From Bufo bufo (Eukaryota > Chordata > Amphibia > Anura > Bufonidae), in assembly GCF_905171765.1 (NCBI RefSeq), contig NC_053393.1:61845371-61909370 (forward strand): a DNA stretch of 64,000 nucleotides, written 5' to 3'. Below are positions 22,744-32,431 of the stretch, piece after piece. The position numbers and the translations under genes are program-made. Within the stretch, counting starts at the first letter, position 1. Each line of letters begins with the position of its first letter. Under the pieces are notes generated by a model that saw only the letters and a program-made list of their open reading frames with translations, was not told the origin of the DNA and ran no database searches.

Positions 22744-24010
22744 CTAAAAAAATAGCGACCACCTAGCCTGTCTAGGGGTGAGACGCTTAGCTGATTCGAG
22801 GTACAGAAGATTTTTGTGGTCCGTAATCACAGTGACGGGGTGGACTGCCCCCTCTAAAAAGTGACGCCACTCCTCAAATGCAAGTTTAATAGCTAATAGT
22901 TCCCTATTGCCAATATCGTAGTTCTTTTCTGCTGCAGATAGTTTTTTAGAAAAGAAAGCACAAGGACGCCATTTGCCAGGAGACGGACCCTGAGACAGCA
23001 CCACCCCCACTCCCACCTCTGACGCATCGACTTTAACAATAAAAGGCTTAGAGACATCAGGTTGGACTAGTACAGGTGCTGAGGTAAACCTCTCTTTTAG
23101 AGAGGAAAAAGCAACTTTAGCGGCGTCAGACCATTTAGAAAAATCCGTCCCCTTCCTAGTCATGTCAGTAAGGGGTTTTACAATAAGTGAATAATTTTTA
23201 ATGAATTTCCTATAGAAATTCGCGAAGCCCAAGAACCGTTGTAGTGCTTTGAGGTTCTCAGGAAGATCCCAATCTAAAATTGCCTGGACCTTCCTCGGAT
23301 CCATACGGAAACCTGAAGCAGATAAAAAATAACTCAGGAATTGTATCTCCTGAACGGCGAAGACACATTTTTCAATTTTAGCATATAATTCATTCGTCCG
23401 TAGGACCTGCAGTACTTGTCTGACATGCACCTCATGTGTTCTCAGATCAGACGAATAAATTAAAATATCATCTAGGTATATTACCACAAACCTGCCGATT
23501 AGATGACTAAAAATGTCATTAACGAAATGTTGAAAGACGGCAGGAGCATTGGTCAGACCGAAAGGCATAACTAGATTTTCATAATGCCCCTCCGGGGTGT
23601 TAAAAGCTGTCTTCCACTCATCCCCCTCCTTAATACGAATCAGATTGTAGGCCCCCCTAAGATCAAGTTTGAAGAACCACCTAGTACCCGCAATCTGGTT
23701 AAACAGGTCAGGAATGAGAGGAAGAGGGTATGGGTCTCGGATGGTTATCCGATTTAATTCGCGAAAATCTAGGCAAGGATGCAGGCCCCCATCTTTCTTT
23801 TTAACGAAGAAAAACCCTGCAGCCACGGGTGAAGAAGAGGGTCTGATGTGTCCCTTCACCAAGCTCTCGGAGATATAATCTTTCATGGCTTGTCTCTCTG
23901 GACCCGAAAGATTATATAACCTGGTCTTGGGTAATTTTGCGCCGGGAATAAAGTTAACCGGGCAATCATAAGGACGATGAGGTGGTAACTTCTGACAACC
24001 CTTTTCAGAA
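22744..24010 (-). pseudogene. pol: Chromovirus 1 reverse transcriptase / RNase H
   Basis: A 380-codon frame (23886-22744, with open sequence upstream to about 24010) holds [20 protein letters not shown] at its start, [37 protein letters not shown], the YLDD catalytic motif and the RNase H segment starting [11 protein letters not shown] with VITDHKNL. One extra T in a run at about 22750 ends the frame prematurely. One missing T near 24011 separates it from the protease frame. Confidence 0.92.
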
Positions 24011-24509
24011 AAACATCCTCAAAATCCGAAATAAATGTAGGTAGGGTAGTTATGGAGGCGACTAAGCAATTGCTATTTAAGCAATTTTATCTGCACTGCT
24101 CACTCCACTCCAATATCTCCCTGGCCTGCCAATCCACCACTGGGTTGTGCGCTACCAACCAGGGAAGACCCAGCACTACCAGAGTGGGAAGCCCCTCCAG
24201 AACATAACATGAAAGCATCTCGTTATGGTGGTCCCCTACCCGAAGGTGTAAATTATGAACAATGTGGGTGAGGTTTCTCTGAGACAGAGGAGCAGAATCA
24301 ATAGCGAATATGGGAATAGGTCTCTGTAGCGTACAGAGAGACAAACCCATAGTGCGGGCAAAATGGGCATCTATCAAATTTACCCCTGCTCCACTGTCTA
24401 GAAAGAAAGAAATAGTCTCCGTCTTATCACCAAAAACAATAACCGCTGGCAACACAAATTGCGATGTACGTATGGAGGAAACGTATACCCCCCGGCTGAC
24501 ATCCTCCAC
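24011..24509 (-). pseudogene. pol: Chromovirus 1 aspartic protease region
   Basis: The frame contains the retropepsin motif [12 protein letters not shown] and the second conserved segment VVLGLPWLV, typical of gypsy proteases, which mature Gag-Pol. It stops at 24087 within the EWSEQC stretch, where the related elements are open. It is in a different frame from gag. Because element Y has gag and protease in one frame, I read this as damage, not programmed frameshifting. Confidence 0.85.
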
Positions 24510-24520
24510 ACAGCCTGGGG

Positions 24521-25381
24521 TTAGTAGTTTTCCGACGGTCTTTTGTTTCTGAGGAAAGAAGGACAGACATTAATGAAATGACCCCTCTCCCCACAAAAAA
24601 AACAAACCCCACGCCTACGGCGAGCCTCAGGAGGACGGACCTGACGAGTAGTTCCTCCTAGCTGCATAGGCTCGTCTAAGTCCGTACAGACTAACTGCTG
24701 CTTGGGAGGGGTTACCAATTGCTTCGGTTTTTTCAACCTGTCCCTAAGGCGTCTATCTATTCGGATAGAAAGGGACATAACCGCATCAAGGGAAAAGGGG
24801 GTCTCATATAATGCAAGTGCATCCTTAACCCTTTCGGATAACCCAGAGCAGAACTGACTCCTGAGAGCCGGATCGTTCCATTGGGTATCCGTAGCCCACC
24901 TACGGAATTCAGAGCAATACTCCTCTACCGGCCGCTCTCCTTGTAAGAGTCTCCGTAATCTTGATTCAGCCAGTGAGACTCGGTCAGGGTCGTCATATAT
25001 GAGACCCAAGGCCCCGAAAAACTCATCCACTGACCGAAGAGCCTGGGAATCAGTAGGTAAAGAGAACGCCCAGGACTGCGGGTCCCCCTGCAGCAGGGAA
25101 ATAACAACCCCCACCCGCTGTTCTTCATTATCAGAGGAGTAAGGGCGCAGTTTAAAATATAATTTACAGGCCTCACGGAATGTCAAAAACTTGTCCCTTC
25201 CCCCAGAAAATCTGTCAGGGAGAGGGACCTTGGGTTCCGCAACAACCTGGTTACCCGTAGCAACCGCTGGGCTTGCGGTCAGTTGTAATTGCTGCTGTTG
25301 CTGGAGGACCGACGCCTTCAATCCTGCCACCTCCAAAGACAGGCCATGAAATTGTTTGGACAGAGCAGCAATTTGATCCAT
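24521..25381 (-). CDS. gag: Chromovirus 1 Gag
   Basis: 286 codons, starting 75 bp inside the 5' LTR. The N-terminus has a coiled-coil-like helix (LSLEVAGLKASVLQQQQQ). A retrotransposon Gag capsid domain follows (PDRFSGGRDKFLTFREACKL to SQFCSGLSERVKDAL, about residues 55-185). A CCHC zinc knuckle CFFCGERGHFINVC lies near residue 262. It packages the RNA and builds the particle. The frame is open throughout; whether it ends naturally at 24521 is doubtful, since a related copy continues into protease. Confidence 0.88.
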   Translation of the reverse strand: MDQIAALSKQFHGLSLEVAGLKASVLQQQQQLQLTASPAVATGNQVVAEPKVPLPDRFSGGRDKFLTFREACKLYFKLRPYSSDNEEQRVGVVISLLQGDPQSWAFSLPTDSQALRSVDEFFGALGLIYDDPDRVSLAESRLRRLLQGERPVEEYCSEFRRWATDTQWNDPALRSQFCSGLSERVKDALALYETPFSLDAVMSLSIRIDRRLRDRLKKPKQLVTPPKQQLVCTDLDEPMQLGGTTRQVRPPEARRRRGVCFFCGERGHFINVCPSFLRNKRPSENY

Positions 25382-25445
25382 ACTGGATACTAAGTAGGTA
25401 AAAAAAAAAAAATATTTTTAATTTTTTTACCTACACAAAATAAGG

Positions 25446-25455
25446 GCCAGATATA
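25446..25455 (-). promoter_or_regulatory. Self-priming PBS of chromovirus 1
   Basis: One base inside the 5' LTR, the minus strand reads TATATCTGGC. It is exactly complementary to GCCAGATATA in the 5' LTR (25865-25874, minus strand), 29 nt downstream of a TATATT box (25897-25902). No tRNA-like TGG start is present at this place. It fits self-primed reverse transcription. Confidence 0.75.
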
Positions 25456-25456
25456 A

Positions 25457-26106
25457 TGTAATGACCGGCGTCACGCACAGGGAGGAAAAAGGGAAAGCCC
25501 TGCCCAAGGGAGAGGGAAAGGTGGTGACCCCTAACTCACCTTGCGGCTGGCACCTGACTGCCCTGACGTCCCTAGACGGGTTCCTCACCCGTGCGGCGAT
25601 CACGTGCCTAAACCCTGGCTTTCCCTAAAATGAGCCCTAGATAGTGAACGGGCCGGTGGGATCGCTAGTCCGCACCACTGTCACTAAGAGGGAAACACCA
25701 GGGAGAGGACAGACAAAACAGACAAACACATACACCCAGGTGGGCGACCACAATAGACCACAAAGGTCCAACAGGGATCCGGAGGGTAGCGTTCTGGACC
25801 AACTACCAGAGAACGCAGCAACACAGCTCCAGAGGGTCAGAATAGATGTCCAGGCAGGAAGCTCTATATCTGGCAACCAGAGAAGTATGAGAGGGGAATA
25901 TAAGGAGGTTTGGGAGTGCTGGACAAGGAACAGCTGAGGAGAAGGAGCTACGGATCCCTGAGTGAGCCAAAAGGGTTTGCAAAGCAAACCCAGAAAGCTA
26001 CCATGAGGAAACAGCCCTATCTTACATAGAGCGTGCAGCCAACCGCTGCGACTTCCTGACCCCGGGTATAACGGAGTCAGGCGTGGTTCTTGACACCCTC
26101 GTGACA
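25457..26106 (-). repeat. Chromovirus 1, 5' LTR
   Basis: 650 bp, starting TGTCACGAGG and ending CGGTCATTACA on the minus strand. The TATATT box is at 25897-25902 and the predicted RNA start near 25874. Confidence 0.9.
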
Positions 26107-26754
26107 TAGAGGTATCCAGATATCAAAATTATTTTTAGTAGTAAGCACCCCTCCATTTACATTCCAGTATTGAGTCATCACCGCCCAAATCTAGTTCAGG
26201 AGATTGTAGCCATAATATAAGTAAGGTGGAACCACTTCACAGAGACCAGAGGCCCTATTATAAAACCTGAAGATAGCATGAGGGACATACAAAAACCTTT
26301 CACAGACCAGAACCGTTAGATGGGTCAGGAAAAGGCCGGTGTTCTCTCTAGCCGAGGTCACAGATAAAACCCCTATCTTGCGATATACATCAAAGAAATA
26401 CGTGGCCTTATCCATATTTGGGCCACATGCTTCCTCCTGAGAACTCAGGCCATGCATATGCATCTACGGTATCAAAACCAAATTGATCCCAGCTCAGTAA
26501 CAGGGGGCAATTAGATAACTCACTCTATCCATCCATTACCTCCGCCATGTTTGGTACGCACGTGTGGGATGGGAGTTGTGGGGGAACAGACCCTTTTTAA
26601 CACATGTATGGAGACAACAAACTGTCATTTCTTTGGGGATGGACTGACTGATATTTCTGGTTCCCCAGGCAACCGGACTCAACCATCGTATAACGTATTA
26701 AGTTCTGTTTTTATCCCTTTTATTTTCCAAACTGTTATTTTGCATTGTATGTAT
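26107..26754. other. Unassigned DNA
   Basis: A 90-codon minus-strand frame (26191-26463) has protein-like composition but no motif I recognise. It may be a fragment of an unidentified element. Nothing else is supported. Confidence 0.4.
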
Positions 26755-27429
26755 TGTAATGGATCGCTCTCTCTCAGGGGGTCTCAATCACAGATTTCTC
26801 GCAGACAACCGGTTTGAAGTCCAAATGATGCTTTATTTTCTAGCACTTTAGAACAATACAGCACTAAAAATAACTCCTGCCTGTCTAGGCCCTACCTAAT
26901 ACATAATTCATTCCCTGACTCACCTCTAAAGAACACAGTTCACACACCTGATCAGATGCGTCTTTCTCAGCCCAAACAGTCCAGCAGCCTCCAGGCTGTG
27001 ACTATAACAACATCAGTACCTTTGGGGGATTGTGGCCCAGAAGTCCGCCTGACTCTGGACGTGCGACCCTCTCTCCGCAGGCGTCGCTAGGTCCCCCAAA
27101 CTCAGGCTTCCTCAGCCTTTCTCTCTCACTCTTAGGCCACCTCAGCCTTTCCTTCCCCCTGACTAACACACAGAGGGTTGGTTTTATGCCTCCTTGATTA
27201 GGGCAGGCCTCCCCTGCGATCACCTCAGGTGAAAGGGAATACCTGTGCCAGAAGGGTGTGGATTGACAGATCCCACTACCAAACCTATCTGCCAATCCAA
27301 GTAAAATCCAGCCCAGAAGAAACTATACTTTGCTGAGACCCCTGCAGCTTTCCGGATTTTAGTTATCTTACCCAGCTAAGGTATCCGAGTGGGATACACA
27401 CGCCTTCCCACACTGTCCACATTACCACA
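26755..27429 (-). mobile_element. Solo LTR, retrovirus-like, 4-bp TSD
   Basis: 675 bp with TG and CA termini, flanked by GTAT (26751-26754 and 27430-27433). On the minus strand it has a CATAAAA TATA-like box at about 27183-27189 and AATAAA at about 26831-26836, close to the end, the order expected of U3-R-U5. A 4-bp TSD fits an endogenous-retrovirus LTR. No internal genes are present. Confidence 0.65.
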
Positions 27430-28412
27430 GTATATGTCTGTATATTTTATGTTGTATTTTCTATGATAACCCCATTATTTGTACGCACTGTCCTTTTTTT
27501 ATATTAAAACTTCACTTTAATAAGAGCCTTCTTGTGTTCTAATGATTCCATGACCTCAGAAGAAGCGTAAACTATGTTGATTTATTAACCTGTGAATGCT
27601 AGCAGTTGTAGAGTAAGGCAAGGTGTCTCATCAGCCTGATATGACTAGTGATAGCAGCTAAAATGTATTAGTTTCGGGTGATGGACAGCTGACAGAGGGA
27701 GGTCCAGTGTTACCCTGCAGGCTCCCATCCTGAATTTAAGTCTGTGATCCTGATACTTTACATATAAAACAGAAGGAGGCTACTAGTCTGATCCTTTCAA
27801 ATTTGCAAGATATTTCAAAAATCATTGAGCTGTCTGAGCTATAAGCTTCTGCAGCAGGAGGCGCGTGGTGGAGAGGAAGGGAGCGGTAGGCCTCATGGTA
27901 GCTATAGTCCTGCTTCTGCTCTCCCTTGGCCGTGCCATTTTCCCCAGGGTCTTTTTGTTGAGATTTGGGGTGAGGGACAGGGCAGGGATTCGAGATGATA
28001 GAGGTGATAATAGAGCTAGAGAGCAGCCGCTAAATTCAACCATTTACTAGTACTTTACTGAAAGTTTCTGCAGTATCCACATACATTCAGTGGTAAATGT
28101 AGGCATGATTCTTATTAACAGTTTCAACAAGCTTCTGGCTAAACCCAACAAATCAACTCCACGTGTCGCATTCCGATGTACTACTTTATATATCACTGTG
28201 CTTCACTCTTATTCCAGCCTGTTGGTGTAATATTCCTCCAGAGCTGGTTCTATAATGACCACTGCAGGGTGTAGACCTTTAAACAGACTTGTAATCTGTC
28301 TCTCTCTGACATGATTAGGGATCTGAGGCCTTTACACCTAGTCAAGATGCTGCGATGTCTATAAGACAGAATGCATTACCTTCACAGACAATAGTCCACT
28401 CGGACCAATGTA
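27430..28412. other. Unassigned DNA
   Basis: No gene or element end seen. Short frames at 27822-28050 overlap on opposite strands and have no motif. Confidence 0.45.
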
Positions 28413-29632
28413 CACTCACCTAAAGAATTATTAGGAACACCTGTTCTATTTCTCATTAATGCAATTATCTAGTCAACCAATCACATGGCAGTTGCTTCAA
28501 TGCATTAAGGGTGTGGTCCTGGTCAAGACAATCTCCTGAACTCCAAACTGAATGTCAGAATGGGAAAGAATGGTGATTTAAGCAATTTTGAGCGCGGCAT
28601 GGTTGTTGGTGCCAGACGGGCCGGTCTGAGTATTTCACAATCTGCTCAGTTACTGGGATTTTCACGCACAACCATTTCTAGGGTTTACAAAGAATGATGT
28701 GAAAAGGGAAAAACATCCAGTATGCGGCAGTCCTGTGGGCGAAAATGCCTTGTGGATGCTAGAGGTCAGAGGTGAATGGGCCGACTGATTCAAGCTGATA
28801 GAAGAGCAACGTTGACTGAAATAACCACTCGTTACAACCGAGGTATGCAGCAAAGCATTTGTGAAGCCACAACACGCACAACCTTGAGGCGGATGGGCTA
28901 CAACAGCAGAAGACCCCACCGGGTACCACTCATCTCCACTACAAATAGGAAAAAGAGGCTACAATTTGCACGAGCTCCCCAAAATTGGACTGTTGAAGAC
29001 TGGAAAAATGTTGCCTGGTCTGATAAGTCTCGATTTCTGTTGAGACATTCAAATGGTAGAGTCCGAATTTGGCGTAAACAGAATGAGAACATGTATCCAT
29101 CATGCCTTGTTACCACTGTGCAGGCTGGTGGTGGTGGTGTAATGATGTGGGGGATGTTTTCTGGGCACACTTTAGGCCCCTTAGTGCCAATTGGGCATCG
29201 TTTAAATGCCACGGGCTACCTGAGCATTGTTTCTGACCATGTCCATCCCTTCATGACCACCATGTACCCATCCTCTGATGGCTACTTCCAGCAGGATAAT
29301 GCACCATGTCACAAAGCTCGAATTATTTCAAATTGGTTTCTTGAACATGACAATGAGTTCACTGTACTAAAATGGCCCCCACAGTCACCAGATCTCAACC
29401 CAATAGAGTATCTTTGGGATGTGGTGGAACGGGAGCTTCGTGCCCTGGATGTGCATCCCTCAAATCTCCATCAACTGCAAGATGTTATCCTATCAATATG
29501 GGCCAACATTTCTAAAGAATGCTATCAGCACCTTGTTGAATCAATGCCACGTAGAATTAAGGCAGTTCTGAAGGCAAAAGGAGGTCCAACACCGTATTAG
29601 TATGGTGTTCCTAATAATTCTTTAGGTGAGTG
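28413..29632 (+). mobile_element. Tc1/mariner element, DD36E type
   Basis: Near-perfect inverted ends CACTCACCTAAAGAATTATT and its complement, with TA at 28411-28412 and 29633-29634. The 1.2-kb unit encodes one transposase on the plus strand. The ends look intact, so it could be mobilised in trans (inference). Confidence 0.92.
28560..29600 (+). pseudogene. Tc1/mariner transposase (DD36E) with two stops
   Basis: A 346-codon frame from ATG 28560 is broken by TGA at 28695-28697 (codon 46) and 28773-28775 (codon 72); both lie in the DNA-binding part. The N-terminus shows a helix-turn-helix with LSISQSAQLLGFSRTTISRV. The catalytic domain is open: D155 in AWSDKSRF, D246 in QQDNAPCH and E283 in SPDLNPIEYLW, with 36 residues between the last two. 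That spacing is the DD36E class, related to Tc1 DD34E. The enzyme would cut and paste at TA sites. One base change each explains the stops, so inactivation seems recent. Confidence 0.9.
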
Positions 29633-29959
29633 TAGCTGCTTAACCATCAATGAAGTTGCATTTAGCAATCACAGAATGGATGGGCTTCAGAATATTCTCT
29701 TAGGCCTCAAGTTTTTGTCTTGCCTTCTCAAACTCCAGCATTACACTACCTCACAGGAGGAAAACCGAACCCAAGAGTTTGGGAGAAAAACCAAGCCAAA
29801 TGGTTAGGCTCGCCCCTGCCTTTAGATTTTTATTAAGCCATGAGTTAACCCTCAGCGTGCCACCTAGAAGTTAACATAACATTGAAATACAGATGTAGCA
29901 GACTTAACACCCTTTTTACTCAAATTGTGATATTCTGTTACAAAAACTATTGAAAAGCA
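29633..29959. other. Unassigned DNA
   Basis: No gene or repeat end is seen. Confidence 0.4.
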
Positions 29960-30110
29960 ATTGAAGGTGTCGTCTTAACTAGGCATAAGGCTATCCTTCA
30001 TATAAGATAGGGCCAGGGACTATTCATAGGATTCAGATATATTGGGCAGACTAGATGGGCCAAATGGTTCTTATCTGCCGACACATTCTATGTTTCTATG
30101 AGTGGACCCG
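29960..30110 (+). mobile_element. LINE 3' tail fragment
   Basis: The phrase GGGCAGACTAGATGGGCC, then AATGGTTCTTATCTGCCG, ending in the short repeat TTCTATGTTTCTATG, is the 3' end style of CR1/L2-type LINEs common in frogs. Coding sequence is absent. Confidence 0.55.
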
Positions 30111-30590
30111 TGGATGTTCGGGTTCGCCGGGTTCAGCCGAACTTCGGGTCAAAGTTCGGGTTTGGGACCTGAACTTGACCCGAACTCGAACCTGAACCCC
30201 ATTGAAGTCAATGCTGACCTGAACTTTGGTGCACTAAAATAGCTGTAAAATAGTCGGAGTAAGGGCTAGAGGGCTACAAAAGGAAGCAAAATGGGGGTAA
30301 AACCAGGACATTTGTCCGGCAAACAAATGTGGATAAAGAAATTACTTAAACTAACATAGAATAGAAACAAATTAAAAATAATAATCTTGAACTAGGAGGC
30401 GGAGGTCAAAGTGAAGTAGGTGTAAGTGGAAGCGGCGGTGAAGGAGGAGGAAGTAGCCAACACAGTTTTTTTTTTTTTGTCTTGTTTTATAAATTTGGGA
30501 AGACCCCAAAACATTTGGAAATGTAAAAAATAAAACGAAGAGAAAGTGCACTGGAGTACAACAATGGCTGGATGAGGCCGGTATACATGT

Positions 30591-30932
30591 CTACTCAGCA
30601 CAAGGCATGTACAAGTCCTGTGGGATCCATGCCTGGTTCTTTTTAATGAACGTGAGCTTCTCCACATGGGCTGTGGACAGGCAGCTACGCTTGTCTGTGA
30701 TAACGCCCCCTGCCGTGCTAAACAAATGTTCAGACAATACACTGGCTGCAGGGCAGGCCAGCACCTCCAAGGCGTAAAGGGCAAGCTCAGGCCATGTGCC
30801 CAATTTGGAGACCCAGAAGTTGAAGGGGGCAGGCCCATCAGTCAGTACGTGTAGTTGTGTGCACACATACTGCTCCACCATGTCGCACGTCCCTGTGACA
30901 TCTACGATCCAATTAGATATCTTCTCTATCAA
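30591..30932 (-). pseudogene. hAT C-terminal dimerisation domain
   Basis: 113 codons containing FNFWVSKLGTWPELALYALE, CPAASVLSEHLFSTAG and LSTAHVEKLTFIKKN. This is the conserved hAT family dimerisation region that holds hAT transposases together. The hAT copy at 53767-54300 shares the FNFWVSKL..WPELALY wording but ends right after it. The upstream catalytic part is missing here. Confidence 0.85.
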
Positions 30933-31510
30933 CTTTCGATGTTCTTTTATGCACCTAGCCTACCATGGTGATCACGGGTAACGTGGAATCAGGGTTCCAT
31001 GCCGGAGAGGGAGCGTAAGAATGTGATACCACATCCAAGGGAGGTCAATGGCTGAAATGTGATCGGGCGGAAATGTGGGACAAGTTATTGAAGCAAAAGC
31101 ATCCAATTAAAGGAGGGGGCCCGCGGCAATTACCCACTCCCGACTCGGGGAGGTAGTGATGACAAATAACAATACAGGACTCTTAAGATGCCCTGTTATT
31201 GGAATAAGTAATGAAAAATTAAAGGGAATGTCACTGCAGTATTTTGGATTAGGAAACGTTATACAGGAGAGGTCCTGCTGCCGCTTTGCTGACTCTAGTT
31301 AACTTCTGCCTGATCGCACGTCCACGATCCAATTGGATATCTTCTCTATCAACTTTCGATGTTCTTTTCTGCGCCTACCATGGTGATCACGGGTAACGGG
31401 GAATCAGGGTTCCATGGCGGAGAGGGAGCGTGAGAAAGGGATACCACATCCAAGGGAGGTCAATGGCTGAAATGTGATCGGGCGGAAATGTGGGACAAGT
31501 TATTAAAGCT
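30899..31510. repeat. Direct duplication, about 190 bp repeated 420 bp apart
   Basis: Bases 30899-31090 and 31319-31510 share long identical phrases such as ACTTTCGATGTTCTTTT, ATGGTGATCACGGGTAAC and GTCAATGGCTGAAATGTGAT. A few substitutions separate them. It suggests a segmental tandem duplication inside element A. Confidence 0.85.
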
Positions 31511-31549
31511 GAGGAATCGAATGAAAGGAGGGGGCGCGCGTCAATTAAA

Positions 31550-31735
31550 GACAAATTTTTAAAATTTAAGTCCCTGTCACCTATGCAGAGCAGGGGTTTA
31601 TTCACCGCAAAACTGCATTCATGTCACCCAACAATTGAACAGACGATTTTACAAAAATTAGGTCCCTGTCACCTATGCAGAGCAGGAGTTTGTATACGGC
31701 AAAAATGGTAAAATGTCACCCAAGAATGTAAAAGA
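31550..31735. repeat. Two-unit minisatellite, about 92-bp period
   Basis: Units carry AGTCCCTGTCACCTATGCAG, GCAAAA and TGTCACCCAA..AATG motifs. The same family of unit forms the arrays at 34905-34956 and 53602-53870, so elements A and B are related. Confidence 0.8.
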
Positions 31736-32295
31736 CGATTTTGCACCCTGCTCCCTCTTTTGCTGTGCTGGTGCCTTTGTGCGAAAACCACCTCTTCCTC
31801 TAAACTGCACATGTCACTCGCATGACCTTGATTCCATGTGGGGTCTAGTACCTCATCATTCTCCACATCATCTTTCACCCAATCTTTACCCCTGCCCTCC
31901 TTGTCGGTCTGCAGACTGCAGAAAGCCGCAGCAGTTGGCACCTGTGTTTTGTCATCATCAGAGACGTGCTGCGGTGGTTTTCCCATGTCCTCATCCTGAA
32001 ACAGAAGTGGTTGGGCATCAGTGCACTCAATCTCTTCCACTTCTGGGGCAGGGCTATGTGGATGGCCCACGGAAACCCTGCCAGCAGAGTCATCAAAAAG
32101 CATAAGAGACTGCTGCATGACTTGGGGCTCAGACTGCTTGCCTGATTAGCAAGGAGGTGAGTTGAAAGACAGATGGCCATGGGCTGTAGGTGCCAACTCT
32201 GATCTTTCAGCAGGGGACAGGGTGGGAGACAATGTGAAGGAACTGGAGGCACTGTCATCCACCCAATCTACTATCGCCTGTACTTGTTCTAGCCT
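31736..32295 (-). pseudogene. hAT transposase N-terminal fragment
   Basis: The frame contains QQSLMLFDDSAGRV, IECTDAQPLLFQDEDM, SDDDKTQVPTAA and DPTWNQGHASDMCS, an acidic N-terminal region shared nearly word for word with hAT element C (58270-58640). The BED zinc finger that follows in C is absent here because the sequence passes into the minisatellite. It is truncated and non-functional. Confidence 0.75.
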
Positions 32296-32431
32296 CAACA
32301 GGGGTCAGTATTGTGCCCTATTCTCTTCAATATATTTATTAATGATCTTGTAGAAAGCTTGCATAGTAAAATATCAATTTTCGCAGATGACACTAAACTG
32401 TGTAAAGTAATTAACACTGAAGAGGACAGTA

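Larger units (their letters stand above)
20642..26106 (-). mobile_element. Chromovirus 1 (Ty3/gypsy LTR retrotransposon), full length
   Basis: Two LTRs flank gag and pol on the minus strand. The 5-bp TSD TAGAG is present at 20637-20641 and 26107-26111. Protein order is Gag with zinc knuckle, protease, RT, RNase H, integrase and chromodomain. A purine-rich tract (minus-strand AGAGAGGGGG) lies just inside the 3' LTR near 21288. By eye the LTRs differ at only about a dozen places in 645 bp, so it is young, yet pol carries several indels. Confidence 0.92.
30111..32295 (-). mobile_element. hAT element A, internally deleted
   Basis: On the minus strand the element carries the N-terminal part of a hAT transposase (32295-31736), then a minisatellite and a duplicated block, then the C-terminal dimerisation domain (30932-30591). 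It ends in a CGAACCCG/TTCGGGTT-rich terminus at about 30111-30230. The catalytic centre is absent. Its right side is cut by the LINE at 32296. Confidence 0.65.

Noticed and set aside
22383..22766. Plus-strand 127-codon frame
   Set aside because: It is the antisense shadow of the integrase zinc domain of chromovirus 1.
24521..24540. GGAAAAC near the end of gag in chromovirus 1 as a -1 frameshift site
   Set aside because: The heptamer does not fit the X XXY YYZ rule in the gag frame, and chromovirus Y has gag and protease in one frame.
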